Assembly (NCBI GenBank): GCA_965276825.1
Contig: OZ255630.1
Span: 3,162,001 to 3,226,000, forward strand
Length of the DNA stretch: 64,000 bases
Direction: 5' to 3'
DNA from: G965276765 sp965276825
GTDB lineage: Bacteria > Actinomycetota > Acidimicrobiia > Acidimicrobiales > Palsa-688
Each line of letters starts with the position of its first letter. The stretch's first letter is position 1. This document shows, one piece after another, positions 57,146 through 64,000 of the stretch. The notes below the pieces were generated by a model that searched no databases, was not told the origin of the DNA, and saw only the letters and a list, made by a program, of their open reading frames with translations. Made by a program: the position numbers and the translations under genes.

Positions 57146-57262
57146 GGCCACCCGGGGTGCCCGGGTGGCCCCCGAGCCAGCGAAGTCCGGTGTGATCCCG
57201 GCGCTGTACCGCAACGGTGATGACCCTCCCGGGTACGAGTCCGGTCGCCTGCCGGGTGTCGA
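57146..57262 (+). promoter_or_regulatory. Cobalamin (B12) riboswitch
   Basis: Conserved elements occur in order: a GC stem near 57150-57170, GCCAGCGAAGTCCGGTGTGA (57176-57195), CGGCGCTGTACCGCAACGGT (57200-57219), and the B12 box GAGTCCGGTCGCCTGCC (57237-57253). This matches the cobalamin riboswitch consensus. It should turn expression of the downstream ECF transporter operon down when corrinoid is bound. No other corrinoid gene is present in the window. Confidence 0.92.
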
Positions 57263-57267
57263 CGAAA

Positions 57268-57351
57268 CTGCCTCGGAGCAAGGTTGGTTCGTGCGCTGCC
57301 CTCGGGCCACGCAGGGATGAGGACCTCCTGGGCGGCCGGCCGAGGAGGCAG
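57268..57351 (+). promoter_or_regulatory. Shine-Dalgarno-sequestering hairpin after the riboswitch
   Basis: CTGCCTC (57268-57274) is complementary to GAGGCAG (57345-57351), which overlaps the ribosome site GAGGAGG (57342-57348) of the GTG at 57357. Pairing would hide the ribosome site, suggesting that the riboswitch acts mainly on translation initiation. No poly-T terminator is seen. Confidence 0.6.
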
Positions 57352-57356
57352 TGCTC

Positions 57357-58424
57357 GTGGCAAGGCGTGGAGTGACCCCGAGCGGGGCGGGCCGCGCCCG
57401 CCGGCTGCTCGCTCCGGCCGTCGCGGTCATCGCCGCGCTGGGGGGGGCCGCGGTCGCCGGCCTGGCCGGATCGGCACCCGTCGCGTCCGCCGATCCCGTC
57501 CCGTCCTGCTCGACGACGGCCGGCGTCCTCGTGGCGGTCGACCTCGGCCACTGGGGCGGGGCCATCGAGCGGGGCTGCGACACCGCCACCACGACCGCCT
57601 ACGACGCCCTCCACCGGGCCGGGTTCGCCACCGCCGGGGACGTGACCGACGGCGCGGCGTTCGTCTGCCGCATCGACGGCGAGCCCGATGTGCGCCAGGA
57701 GAGCTGCCAGTCCACCCCGCCGGCCGACGCCTACTGGGCCTTCTGGTACGCCGACGCCGGCTCGCAGGCGTGGGCCTACGCCGAGACCGGAGCCCAGAGC
57801 TTCGCTCCTGCGGCCGGCAGCGTCGAGGCATGGGTCTACGCCCGCACCGACACCGGCGCCGGCGGCCGTCCCGCCTTCACCCCTGCCGAGGTGCGAACCG
57901 GCAGCGCGGTCCCCGGCCCGACCACCTCCACCACCCGGCGTCCGACGCCCGGCCACGCACCTCACCACTCGACCACGACCGTGCGGGCCGCCGGCTCGAC
58001 CACCACGGCAGGCCACTCGTCGCCGACCACCACTGCACCGACCACCACACCGCCCGCCGCCGGGCCGATCACCGCTGGGCCGACCAGCACCTCGATCGCC
58101 CCGACCGTCCCTGCGGGGCGGCCCACCGCCACCACCGTCGCGCCGGCGCGCCGGCGCTCCTCTCCGGGCCGCCGCAAGCCGGCCGTGGCCACGACGACCA
58201 CGACGACCACGACCACGACCACCACCACGACGTCGACGATCCCCGCATCGGGGACCCGCGCCGATGGGCCGCCCCCCCACTTCCGGATCATCGACACGCG
58301 ACCGACGGCCTCGAGCCCGGGCCCGTCGCCGCTCGGGCTGGCCGCCGGCGCGCTCGGCGTGGTGGCGGTGGCGGGCGCGGCGGTCGTCGTCGTCCGACGC
58401 CGCCGGGCCGGGAACGGCGGGTGA
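57357..58424 (+). CDS. Secreted SCO2322-family protein with Thr-rich stalk and C-terminal anchor
   Basis: A protein of about 355 residues. A signal peptide (LLAPAVAVIAALGGAAVAGL) is followed by a domain of about 110 residues with GVLVAVDLGHWGG, AYWAFWYADAGSQAWAYAET and GSVEAWVYA, typical of SCO2322-family proteins near ECF transporters. A long Pro/Thr stalk follows, including an uninterrupted run of 14 threonines near 58190-58235. A C-terminal helix (LGLAAGALGVVAVAGAAVVV) and RRRR complete a surface anchor. With the B12 riboswitch upstream, it may capture corrinoid outside the membrane, like transcobalamin-type domains. GTG 57357 fits the ribosome site best. Confidence 0.72.
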   Translation: MARRGVTPSGAGRARRLLAPAVAVIAALGGAAVAGLAGSAPVASADPVPSCSTTAGVLVAVDLGHWGGAIERGCDTATTTAYDALHRAGFATAGDVTDGAAFVCRIDGEPDVRQESCQSTPPADAYWAFWYADAGSQAWAYAETGAQSFAPAAGSVEAWVYARTDTGAGGRPAFTPAEVRTGSAVPGPTTSTTRRPTPGHAPHHSTTTVRAAGSTTTAGHSSPTTTAPTTTPPAAGPITAGPTSTSIAPTVPAGRPTATTVAPARRRSSPGRRKPAVATTTTTTTTTTTTTTSTIPASGTRADGPPPHFRIIDTRPTASSPGPSPLGLAAGALGVVAVAGAAVVVVRRRRAGNGG

Positions 58425-59728
58425 GCACCGGACGACGAGGCGACACCGGTGCGGCGCGGCGCGACCGGGCCGGCGCGCGCCCGCAGAGGCTGCTCCACCC
58501 GGTGGCCTGGTGGATGTGGGCCATCGGACTGGCTGCCGCCGCGAGCAGGACGACCAACCCGATCCTGCTCGGACTGATCCTGGCGGTCACCGGCCTGGTC
58601 GTGGCGGCCCGCAGGGGCGACGCACCCTGGGCCAGGGCCTTCCCCTACTACCTGGCCCTCGCCGGGATCGTGATCGCCATCCGCATCGGCTTCCGGGTGG
58701 TCTTCGGAGGGGGCGCCGGGAGCGGCGAGCACGTGCTGTTCACCCTGCCCCACCTGCCGCTGCCCTCCTGGCTGTCAGGGGTGCGCGTCGGCGGCGCCGT
58801 GACCGCGGAGGCGACCGCCTCCGCGGCGGTCGACGGGCTGCGCCTGGCCTGCCTGCTCTGCTGCGTCGGCGCGGCCAACGCCCTCACCGACCCCCGCCGG
58901 GCCCTGCGCCTGCTGCCGGGCGCCCTCTACGAGATCGGCGTCGCCGTGGTCGTCGCGCTGAGCACCGCCCCGCAGCTCATCGAGAGCGTCCAGCGGGTCC
59001 GCAGGGCCCGGCGCCTGCGCGGCGGCGGCTCCACCGGGTGGCGGGCCGTCAGGGCCGTGGCCGTCCCGGTCCTCGAGGACGCCCTCGACCGCTCCCTGCG
59101 CCTGGCCGCCGCCATGGACGCCCGGGGCTATGGCCGGGGTCCAGGCGATGTCACCACCTGCACCCCGGCAGCCGACCCCACGGCCACGCGCCCGGACGTG
59201 GTGGCCAGGGGCCGGCGGCTCACGGCCACCCTGCTGCTCGCCGGCCTGGCCGGGCTGTGCGTCGGCACCTACGGGCTCCTCGCCGCCGGCACCACCGCCG
59301 GCGTGGCCGTCGGAGGCCTCCTCGGCGGCGGTGCCCTCTGCGTCGGCGGCCTCGGGCTCGGGCAGCGCCGCCTGACCAGGACCCGTTACCGGCCCGACCG
59401 CTGGCTCGGTGCCGAGTGGGCCGTCGTCGGCGCCGGGCTCGTCCCCGCCGTGGTGCTCGTCGCCGGGGTCGCCACCTCGGCGGCGGAGCTGTCGCCGTCG
59501 GTGGTGCCGCTGACCTGGCCCCCCCTGCCCCTCGTCGCCGCGGCAGCCGTCCTCGTCGCCGCCCTGCCCGCCGTGGTCGCGCCGCCCCCTCCGGCGGCGG
59601 GCGGCCCTCCTCCGTCCGCTGCGCCGGCCCCGACGGTCGCGGCCGCAGCTTCGCGCACCCCACCGCGCCACGGCGCCACGGCGACCGCCGCCGGCGTCAC
59701 GGCCAACCCGGAAGGGGCGGCGGTGTGA
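58421..59728 (+). CDS. ECF transporter T component (CbiQ-like)
   Basis: A 435-residue membrane protein from GTG 58421. Early helices (PVAWWMWAIGLAAAASRTTN; FPYYLALAGIVIAIRIGF) precede the coupling helices (LYEIGVAVVVALSTAPQLIE; VQRVRRARRLRGGG; LRLAAAMDARGYGRG), whose Ala-Arg-Gly motifs dock the ATPases in CbiQ/EcfT proteins. The C-terminus adds more helices and a Pro/Ala-rich tail, longer than usual. It overlaps both neighbours by 4 bases. Confidence 0.85.
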   Translation: MSTGRRGDTGAARRDRAGARPQRLLHPVAWWMWAIGLAAAASRTTNPILLGLILAVTGLVVAARRGDAPWARAFPYYLALAGIVIAIRIGFRVVFGGGAGSGEHVLFTLPHLPLPSWLSGVRVGGAVTAEATASAAVDGLRLACLLCCVGAANALTDPRRALRLLPGALYEIGVAVVVALSTAPQLIESVQRVRRARRLRGGGSTGWRAVRAVAVPVLEDALDRSLRLAAAMDARGYGRGPGDVTTCTPAADPTATRPDVVARGRRLTATLLLAGLAGLCVGTYGLLAAGTTAGVAVGGLLGGGALCVGGLGLGQRRLTRTRYRPDRWLGAEWAVVGAGLVPAVVLVAGVATSAAELSPSVVPLTWPPLPLVAAAAVLVAALPAVVAPPPPAAGGPPPSAAPAPTVAAAASRTPPRHGATATAAGVTANPEGAAV

Positions 59729-61407
59729 TCGACTTCGACGCCTTCACCTTCACCTACCCCGACTCGGCCGCCCCCGTCCTCTCCGGGATCGACCTCCACG
59801 TCGACGAGGGTGAGCTGTGCCTGGTGATCGGACCGACCGGCACCGGCAAGACCACGCTGCTCGCCGCGGTCAACGGCTTGGTCCCGCACTTCACCGGCGG
59901 CCGGCTCTCCGGCCGGGTGGTGGTCGCCGGCCGGGACACCGCGACCCACCCACCCCGCCGGCTCGCCGACATCGTCGGCTACGTGGCCCAGGACCCGCTG
60001 TCCGGCTTCGTCACCGACAACGTCGAGGAGGAGCTGGCCTACGGGATGGAGCAGCTGGCCGTCCCGGCCGACGTGATGCGCCGCCGGGTCGAGGAGCACC
60101 TCGACCTGCTCGGCCTCGCCGACCTCCGCCACCGCCCGCTGCGCCAGCTCTCCGGCGGCCAGCAGCAGCGGGTGGCCATCGCCTCCGTGCTGACCGCCCA
60201 CCCACGGGTCCTCGTCCTCGACGAGCCCACCTCGGCGCTCGACCCGACCGCCGCCGAGGAGGTGCTCGCGGCCATCACCCGGATCGTCCACGACCTCGGC
60301 GTCACCGTGCTGCTCGCGGAGCACCGTCTGGAACGGGTCGTGCAGTACGCCGACCGAGTCGTGGTCGTCCACGGCGACGGCTCCCTCACCGCCGGCGCAC
60401 CGACCGCCGTGCTGGCCACGAGCCCCGTCGCCCCCCCGGTGGTCGAGCTCGGCCGGCTGGCCGGCTGGGACCCGCTGCCCCTGTCGGTCCGCGACGCGCG
60501 CCGGGCGGCCGTCGGTCTGCGCGCGCGGCTCACCGCGCCGTCCGCGCTGCCCCCACGTCCGCCTCCTCCCCTCGCGGACGACGTGACCGCCGGGCCGCAG
60601 CCCCCTGGGCCCGCTCCTGTGGCGCTCACCGCCCGCCACGTCGGCGTCTCCTTCGGTCCCACACCGGCGGTCCGCAGCGCCGATCTCCAACTGCGAGCCG
60701 GGGAGACCGTCGCGCTGATGGGACGCAACGGGTCAGGGAAGTCCTCGCTGCTGTGGGCCCTCCAGGGATCGGGGCGGAGGCAACGGGGCCGCGTCGACGT
60801 GGCCGGCCACGACCCCGCCAGCCTCCCCGCCCTCGCGGCGCGCCGGCTCGTCGGGCTGGTCCCCCAGACCCCCGCCGACCTCCTCTACCTGCCGACCGTC
60901 GACGCCGAACTGCGCCAGGCCGACCGCGAGACCGGTCACCACGGCACGGCCAGGGCCCTCCTCGACCGGGTCGCGCCCGGCATACCCGGCGACGCCGACC
61001 CCCGCGACCTCTCCGAGGGCCAGCGACTCTCCTTGGTCCTCGCCGTCCAACTGGGGGCAGCCCCTCCGGTGCTGCTCCTCGACGAGCCGACCCGTGGCCT
61101 CGACTACGGCGCCAAGCGGGCCCTCGGCGCGGTCGTCGCCGAGCTCGCCGCCGAAGGCCGCAGCGTGGTCATCGCCACCCACGATGTCGAGTGGGTGGCC
61201 GCCGTCGCCGACCGCGTCGTCGTCCTCGCCGAGGGCGACGTGGTCTCCGACGCCCCGGTTCGCCCGGCGCTCAGCGCCTCCCCCGCCTTCGCCCCGCAGG
61301 TGGCCAAGATCCTCTCCCCCCTCGAGCTGCTCACCGTCGACGAGGTCGCCGACGCCATCGCCGACGCCAGGAGCGCCGCCGGCGTCGTCACCGGGGGAGC
61401 GTCGTGA
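59725..61407 (+). CDS. ECF transporter fused ATPase (two A domains)
   Basis: A 560-residue protein with two ABC ATPase halves. Half 1: Walker A GPTGTGKTT, signature LSGGQQQRVAIASVLTA, Walker B VLVLDEPTSALD. Half 2: Walker A GRNGSGKSS, signature LSEGQRLSLVLAVQLG, Walker B VLLLDEPTRGLD and switch IATHDVEWVAAVADRVVVLA. Fused EcfA-A' subunits are common in actinobacteria. It powers the T/S pair encoded around it. Confidence 0.92.
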   Translation: MIDFDAFTFTYPDSAAPVLSGIDLHVDEGELCLVIGPTGTGKTTLLAAVNGLVPHFTGGRLSGRVVVAGRDTATHPPRRLADIVGYVAQDPLSGFVTDNVEEELAYGMEQLAVPADVMRRRVEEHLDLLGLADLRHRPLRQLSGGQQQRVAIASVLTAHPRVLVLDEPTSALDPTAAEEVLAAITRIVHDLGVTVLLAEHRLERVVQYADRVVVVHGDGSLTAGAPTAVLATSPVAPPVVELGRLAGWDPLPLSVRDARRAAVGLRARLTAPSALPPRPPPPLADDVTAGPQPPGPAPVALTARHVGVSFGPTPAVRSADLQLRAGETVALMGRNGSGKSSLLWALQGSGRRQRGRVDVAGHDPASLPALAARRLVGLVPQTPADLLYLPTVDAELRQADRETGHHGTARALLDRVAPGIPGDADPRDLSEGQRLSLVLAVQLGAAPPVLLLDEPTRGLDYGAKRALGAVVAELAAEGRSVVIATHDVEWVAAVADRVVVLAEGDVVSDAPVRPALSASPAFAPQVAKILSPLELLTVDEVADAIADARSAAGVVTGGAS

Positions 61408-62273
61408 CCGCCGTGCGGTCCCAGCCGTGGGCATCGGGCACCACACCGAGAGCCGCCGGCCGCCGCGGTCGCGCGACGAGGGCCATCCGGCTGCGGCCCA
61501 GGACGGTGCTGGCGCTGGCCATGGCGTCGTTCGTCGGGGTGGTCGCCTTCGCGTGGCCGCTCGTGGTCGCACCCGGGCGGGCCGGGTCGGCCACCACCGC
61601 GCCCCTGCTCTTCGGCGTGCTGCTGGCCCTGGTCGTGGCCGTGGTCCTCGCCGAGCTGGTCGATGGCGGGATCGACGCCAAGGCCATCGGCGTGCTCGGC
61701 GTGCTCTCCGCCCTCGGCGCCGTGCTCCGTCCCCTCGGCGCCGGCACCGCAGGCATCGAGACCGTCTTCTTCACGCTGGTGCTCGCCGGGCGGGTCTTCG
61801 GCCCCGGGTTCGGCTTCGCGCTCGGCACCACGACCATGCTGTCGTCCGCCGTGCTCACCGCCGGCGTCGGCCCCTGGCTGCCCTACCAGATGCTCGCTGC
61901 GGCGTGGGTCGGCCTCGGTGCCGGGCTCCTGCCCCGCTGCCGGGGCCGCAAGGAGGTGGCCCTTCTCGCCGGGTACGGCGCCGTCTCGGCCTACCTGTAC
62001 GGGCTGGCCATCAACCTGTCCTTCTGGCCGTTCTCCGTCTCGGCGGGCAGCACCATCTCCTACCGCCCCGGCGCGCCGCTCGCCGAGCAGGTCCACCGCT
62101 ACCTCGTCTTCGACGCCACCACCTCGCTCGGCTGGGACACCGGCCGGGCCATCACCAACCTGGCGCTCATCGTGGTGCTCGGAACCCCTGTGCTGCGGTC
62201 GTTTCGCCGGGCGGCCAGGCGGGCGGCGTTCGAAGCACCCGTCACCTTCGCTCCTCGGGACGGCGTTGGGTAG
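61404..62273 (+). CDS. ECF transporter S component (substrate-specific)
   Basis: A 289-residue membrane protein from GTG 61404 with about six helices, for example LALAMASFVGVVAFAWPLVV and LLFGVLLALVVAVVLAELVD. GVLGVLSALGAVLRPLGAGT and GRVFGPGFGFALGTTTMLSS match the SCO2325-like S-component family, and a G-W-D-T-G segment lies near the end. With the cobalamin riboswitch 4 kb upstream in the same operon, cobalamin or a precursor is the likely ligand. Confidence 0.8.
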   Translation: MTAVRSQPWASGTTPRAAGRRGRATRAIRLRPRTVLALAMASFVGVVAFAWPLVVAPGRAGSATTAPLLFGVLLALVVAVVLAELVDGGIDAKAIGVLGVLSALGAVLRPLGAGTAGIETVFFTLVLAGRVFGPGFGFALGTTTMLSSAVLTAGVGPWLPYQMLAAAWVGLGAGLLPRCRGRKEVALLAGYGAVSAYLYGLAINLSFWPFSVSAGSTISYRPGAPLAEQVHRYLVFDATTSLGWDTGRAITNLALIVVLGTPVLRSFRRAARRAAFEAPVTFAPRDGVG

Positions 62274-62331
62274 CGTCGCCGCCGTGCCCGCCCGACCAGC
62301 CGACGACCGGCCGGCCAGGCGGCGGCCGACC

Positions 62332-63684
62332 GTGACGGCCAGGTTCGGGTCGGGACGGCGTGAGAGCCACGACGCGTCCGGCTTCTACGACCGCTTCACC
62401 CGGCCGGTCGTCACCGACGACGTCGACGTCGGTGCGCCCGGGGAGCTCGACGTCATCCGCCTGGCCAGCGCGACCGACATGCGCGACGTGCCGACCTCGT
62501 CGGTGGCCCTGGTGGTCACGTCGCCGCCCTATTTCGCCGGCAAGGCCTACGAGGAGGACCTCGGCGCCGACGGGGTGCCGAGCAGCTACCTCGAGTACCT
62601 GGAGCTGCTCGGTGCCGTGTTCACCGAGTGCGTCCGGGTGCTCGAGCCCGGCGGGCGGATCGCGGTCAACGTGGCCAACCTCGGGCGCCGGCCCTACCGG
62701 TCCCTCGCCGGCGACGTCAGCACCATCCTCGAGCGCCTCGGCCTGCTGCTGCGCGGCGAGATCGTCTGGTGGAAGGGCCGTGCTGCGGGCGGGTCGTGCG
62801 CCTGGGGCTCGTTCCAGAGCCCGGCCAACCCCGTGCTGCGCGACGTCACCGAGCGGGTCGTGATCGCCGGCAGGGGCCGCTTCGATCGGGCCGTCGCCCC
62901 CGGGAGGCGCAGGGAGCTGGGGCTGCCCTCCGAGGCGACCATCACCCGCGAGGAGTTCCTCGAGGCCACCACCGACCTCTGGGAGCTGGCGCCCGAGCGA
63001 GCGACGCGCGTCGGGCACCCGGCGCCGTTCCCCGTCGAGCTCCCGGCCCGACTCATCGAGCTGTACACCTACGCGGGCGACGTGGTGCTCGACCCGTTCA
63101 TGGGATCGGGCACCACGGCGGTGGCGGCCAAGCGGGCCGGGCGACGCTTCGTCGGCTACGACACCGACCCGGCGTACGTGACGACCGCGAGGGCCAGGGT
63201 CGCGGCGGTCGAGCCCCCCGCCGCCGCTCCCGACCTGTCGCCGGCCGTGGCCGAAGCCGTCGCCGCCGGCCTGCCGGCCAAGGAGGTGGCGGCCCGCCTG
63301 ATCGCCGGCGCCGGGTTCGACGAGGTCGCCGTGCCCAGGCGGCCAGGCCCGTTCGGGGTCGACATCCACGTCACCGCCAGGGACGCGACCGGGAGGACCT
63401 GGGCGTTCGCCGTGTCCGGCGGCTTCACCACCTCCCGGGGCGGGCTGGGCCGCACCGACACCCTGTGGCGGGCCATCGGCCAGGCCGGAGCGCTCGCCGC
63501 ATCGACCGACCCCCCGCCTCTGGTGCTGCTCAGCACCGAGCTGCCTGCCCGCACCGCGCCGGGCGGGAAGGCCCTCGACGCGGTCACCGGCCCCGGCCGC
63601 CCGGTGACCGCCGCCCTCGGACTGCTCGACGGGGCCACGCCCGGGCGCCTCGCCGCGCTGGCCTCGGCCGGTCGCCCCAGCTGA
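62332..63684 (+). CDS. Site-specific DNA methyltransferase (N4-C/N6-A type) with extra C-terminal domain
   Basis: A 450-residue protein from GTG 62332 (GTG 62284 is possible). Catalytic motif IV is VVTSPPYFAGKAYEEDL, and SAM motif I is DVVLDPFMGSGTTAVAAKRA, close to the middle as in beta-class enzymes. The last 160 residues (GFDEVAVPRRPGPFGVDIHV; TARDATGRTWAFAVSGGFTT; LVLLSTELP) form an additional alpha/beta domain I do not recognise. It recalls a nuclease-like fold, but no PD-(D/E)XK motif is clear. No separate restriction gene is adjacent. Confidence 0.82.
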   Translation: MTARFGSGRRESHDASGFYDRFTRPVVTDDVDVGAPGELDVIRLASATDMRDVPTSSVALVVTSPPYFAGKAYEEDLGADGVPSSYLEYLELLGAVFTECVRVLEPGGRIAVNVANLGRRPYRSLAGDVSTILERLGLLLRGEIVWWKGRAAGGSCAWGSFQSPANPVLRDVTERVVIAGRGRFDRAVAPGRRRELGLPSEATITREEFLEATTDLWELAPERATRVGHPAPFPVELPARLIELYTYAGDVVLDPFMGSGTTAVAAKRAGRRFVGYDTDPAYVTTARARVAAVEPPAAAPDLSPAVAEAVAAGLPAKEVAARLIAGAGFDEVAVPRRPGPFGVDIHVTARDATGRTWAFAVSGGFTTSRGGLGRTDTLWRAIGQAGALAASTDPPPLVLLSTELPARTAPGGKALDAVTGPGRPVTAALGLLDGATPGRLAALASAGRPS

Positions 63685-63772
63685 GCATCCGGCGCGAGCG
63701 AGGCGGCCACGCGCCGGTGAGCGGCGGCATCGAGGGAGGGAGCGGGGCGCCCCGACGGGGTAGTCACCGACC

Positions 63773-64000
63773 ATGAGCTCGCGTCCCGGTGCCGTCCCCG
63801 TCCACGTCGTCGACGCGTTCACGGACCGGCCCTTTGCCGGCAACCCGGCGGCGGTCTGCCTGCTCGGCCGGGCCGCGCCCGCGGAGTGGATGGCGTCAGT
63901 GGCCGCGGAGATCAACCTGTCGGAGACGGCCTTCGTCTGGCGGGAGGCGGACACCTGGCGGCTGCGGTGGTGGACCCCGGCGGCCGAGGTGCCGCTCTGC
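63773..64000 (+). CDS. PhzF-family isomerase, N-terminal part
   Basis: The first 76 residues are present; the gene continues past the window. VPVHVVDAFTDRPFAGNPAA and NLSETAFVWREADTWRLRWW, then TPAAEVPLC are the conserved PhzF start, including the catalytic-glutamate region SETAF. PhzF-like proteins isomerise small molecules through diaminopimelate-epimerase-like folds. The substrate is unknown. Confidence 0.88.
   Translation, partial: MSSRPGAVPVHVVDAFTDRPFAGNPAAVCLLGRAAPAEWMASVAAEINLSETAFVWREADTWRLRWWTPAAEVPLC

Noticed and set aside
58186..58235. Poly-threonine coding run as a regulatory or mobile repeat
   Set aside because: It is an in-frame ACC/ACG codon repeat in a surface-stalk region, a usual low-complexity linker.

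Overview
The window is high-GC DNA (roughly 70 percent by eye) with many GTG and TTG starts, long runs of genes coupled by 4-bp start/stop overlaps, an F420-type (LLM) oxidoreductase, an Asp23/AmaP envelope module and an SCO2322-type ECF transporter locus. This points to an actinomycete. An Acidimicrobiia-like soil lineage is my guess; the sequence alone does not settle it.

Positions 1 to about 14.9 kb are accessory and decaying. They hold two VapBC-type toxin-antitoxin modules (one cut by the window edge), a 3' tRNA-like fragment, an intact IS630-family element, a second frameshifted IS630-type transposase, and remnants of an AAA-type ATPase, an alpha/beta hydrolase and a class V aminotransferase. 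Among these sit isolated intact genes: a proline-iminopeptidase-like hydrolase, a BNR-type beta-propeller, an ECF sigma factor coupled to a membrane-anchored Kelch-like protein, a LanC-like protein, a short Erm-like rRNA methylase and a hemerythrin. About 1.1 kb (10.83-11.91 kb) has no credible gene. From 14.9 to 18.7 kb come a TetR regulator, an NYN nuclease, a patatin, a PlsC-type acyltransferase and an Smr protein.

The core, 19.6 to about 46.9 kb, is a large catabolic locus. Operon 1 (19748-31345) encodes a NitT/TauT-type ABC importer, a methyltransferase, an EutA-like ATPase, a bicupin, UbiX (prenyl-FMN synthase), a split-barrel flavoprotein-like protein and a three-subunit molybdenum hydroxylase. 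A divergent TauD-type dioxygenase and an IclR regulator follow. Operon 2 (33259-38110) encodes an ornithine-cyclodeaminase-like enzyme, a gentisate-dioxygenase-like bicupin, a DapA-family aldolase, a 4,5-dihydroxyphthalate-decarboxylase-like protein and a class II aldolase-type decarboxylase. Operon 3 (38293-41358) holds two adjacent UbiD decarboxylases. Next come an amidohydrolase, a VOC protein, an FAD aromatic monooxygenase, two more class II aldolases and a carboxymuconolactone-decarboxylase-like protein. The most striking signal is an identical split motif, GAAGAA-N4-TTTCTG, just downstream of the -10 box at four separate promoters (operons 1, 2 and 3 and the TauD gene). It defines a single local regulon, most simply repressed by the adjacent IclR protein. 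The whole looks like one uptake and prenyl-FMN-dependent decarboxylation system for a (hetero)aromatic, perhaps phthalate-like, carboxylate. No complete known pathway fits it.

Positions 46.9 to 64 kb look ordinary: an NAD-epimerase, a quinone-reductase-like protein, a J-domain protein, the Asp23/AmaP module, a succinate-semialdehyde-type dehydrogenase, ATP-grasp and PHP proteins, a ClC channel and an RDD protein. A cobalamin riboswitch then precedes a secreted SCO2322-like protein and a complete ECF importer (T, fused A-A and S components), probably for a corrinoid. A TSPPY-type DNA methyltransferase and the start of a PhzF-family gene close the window.
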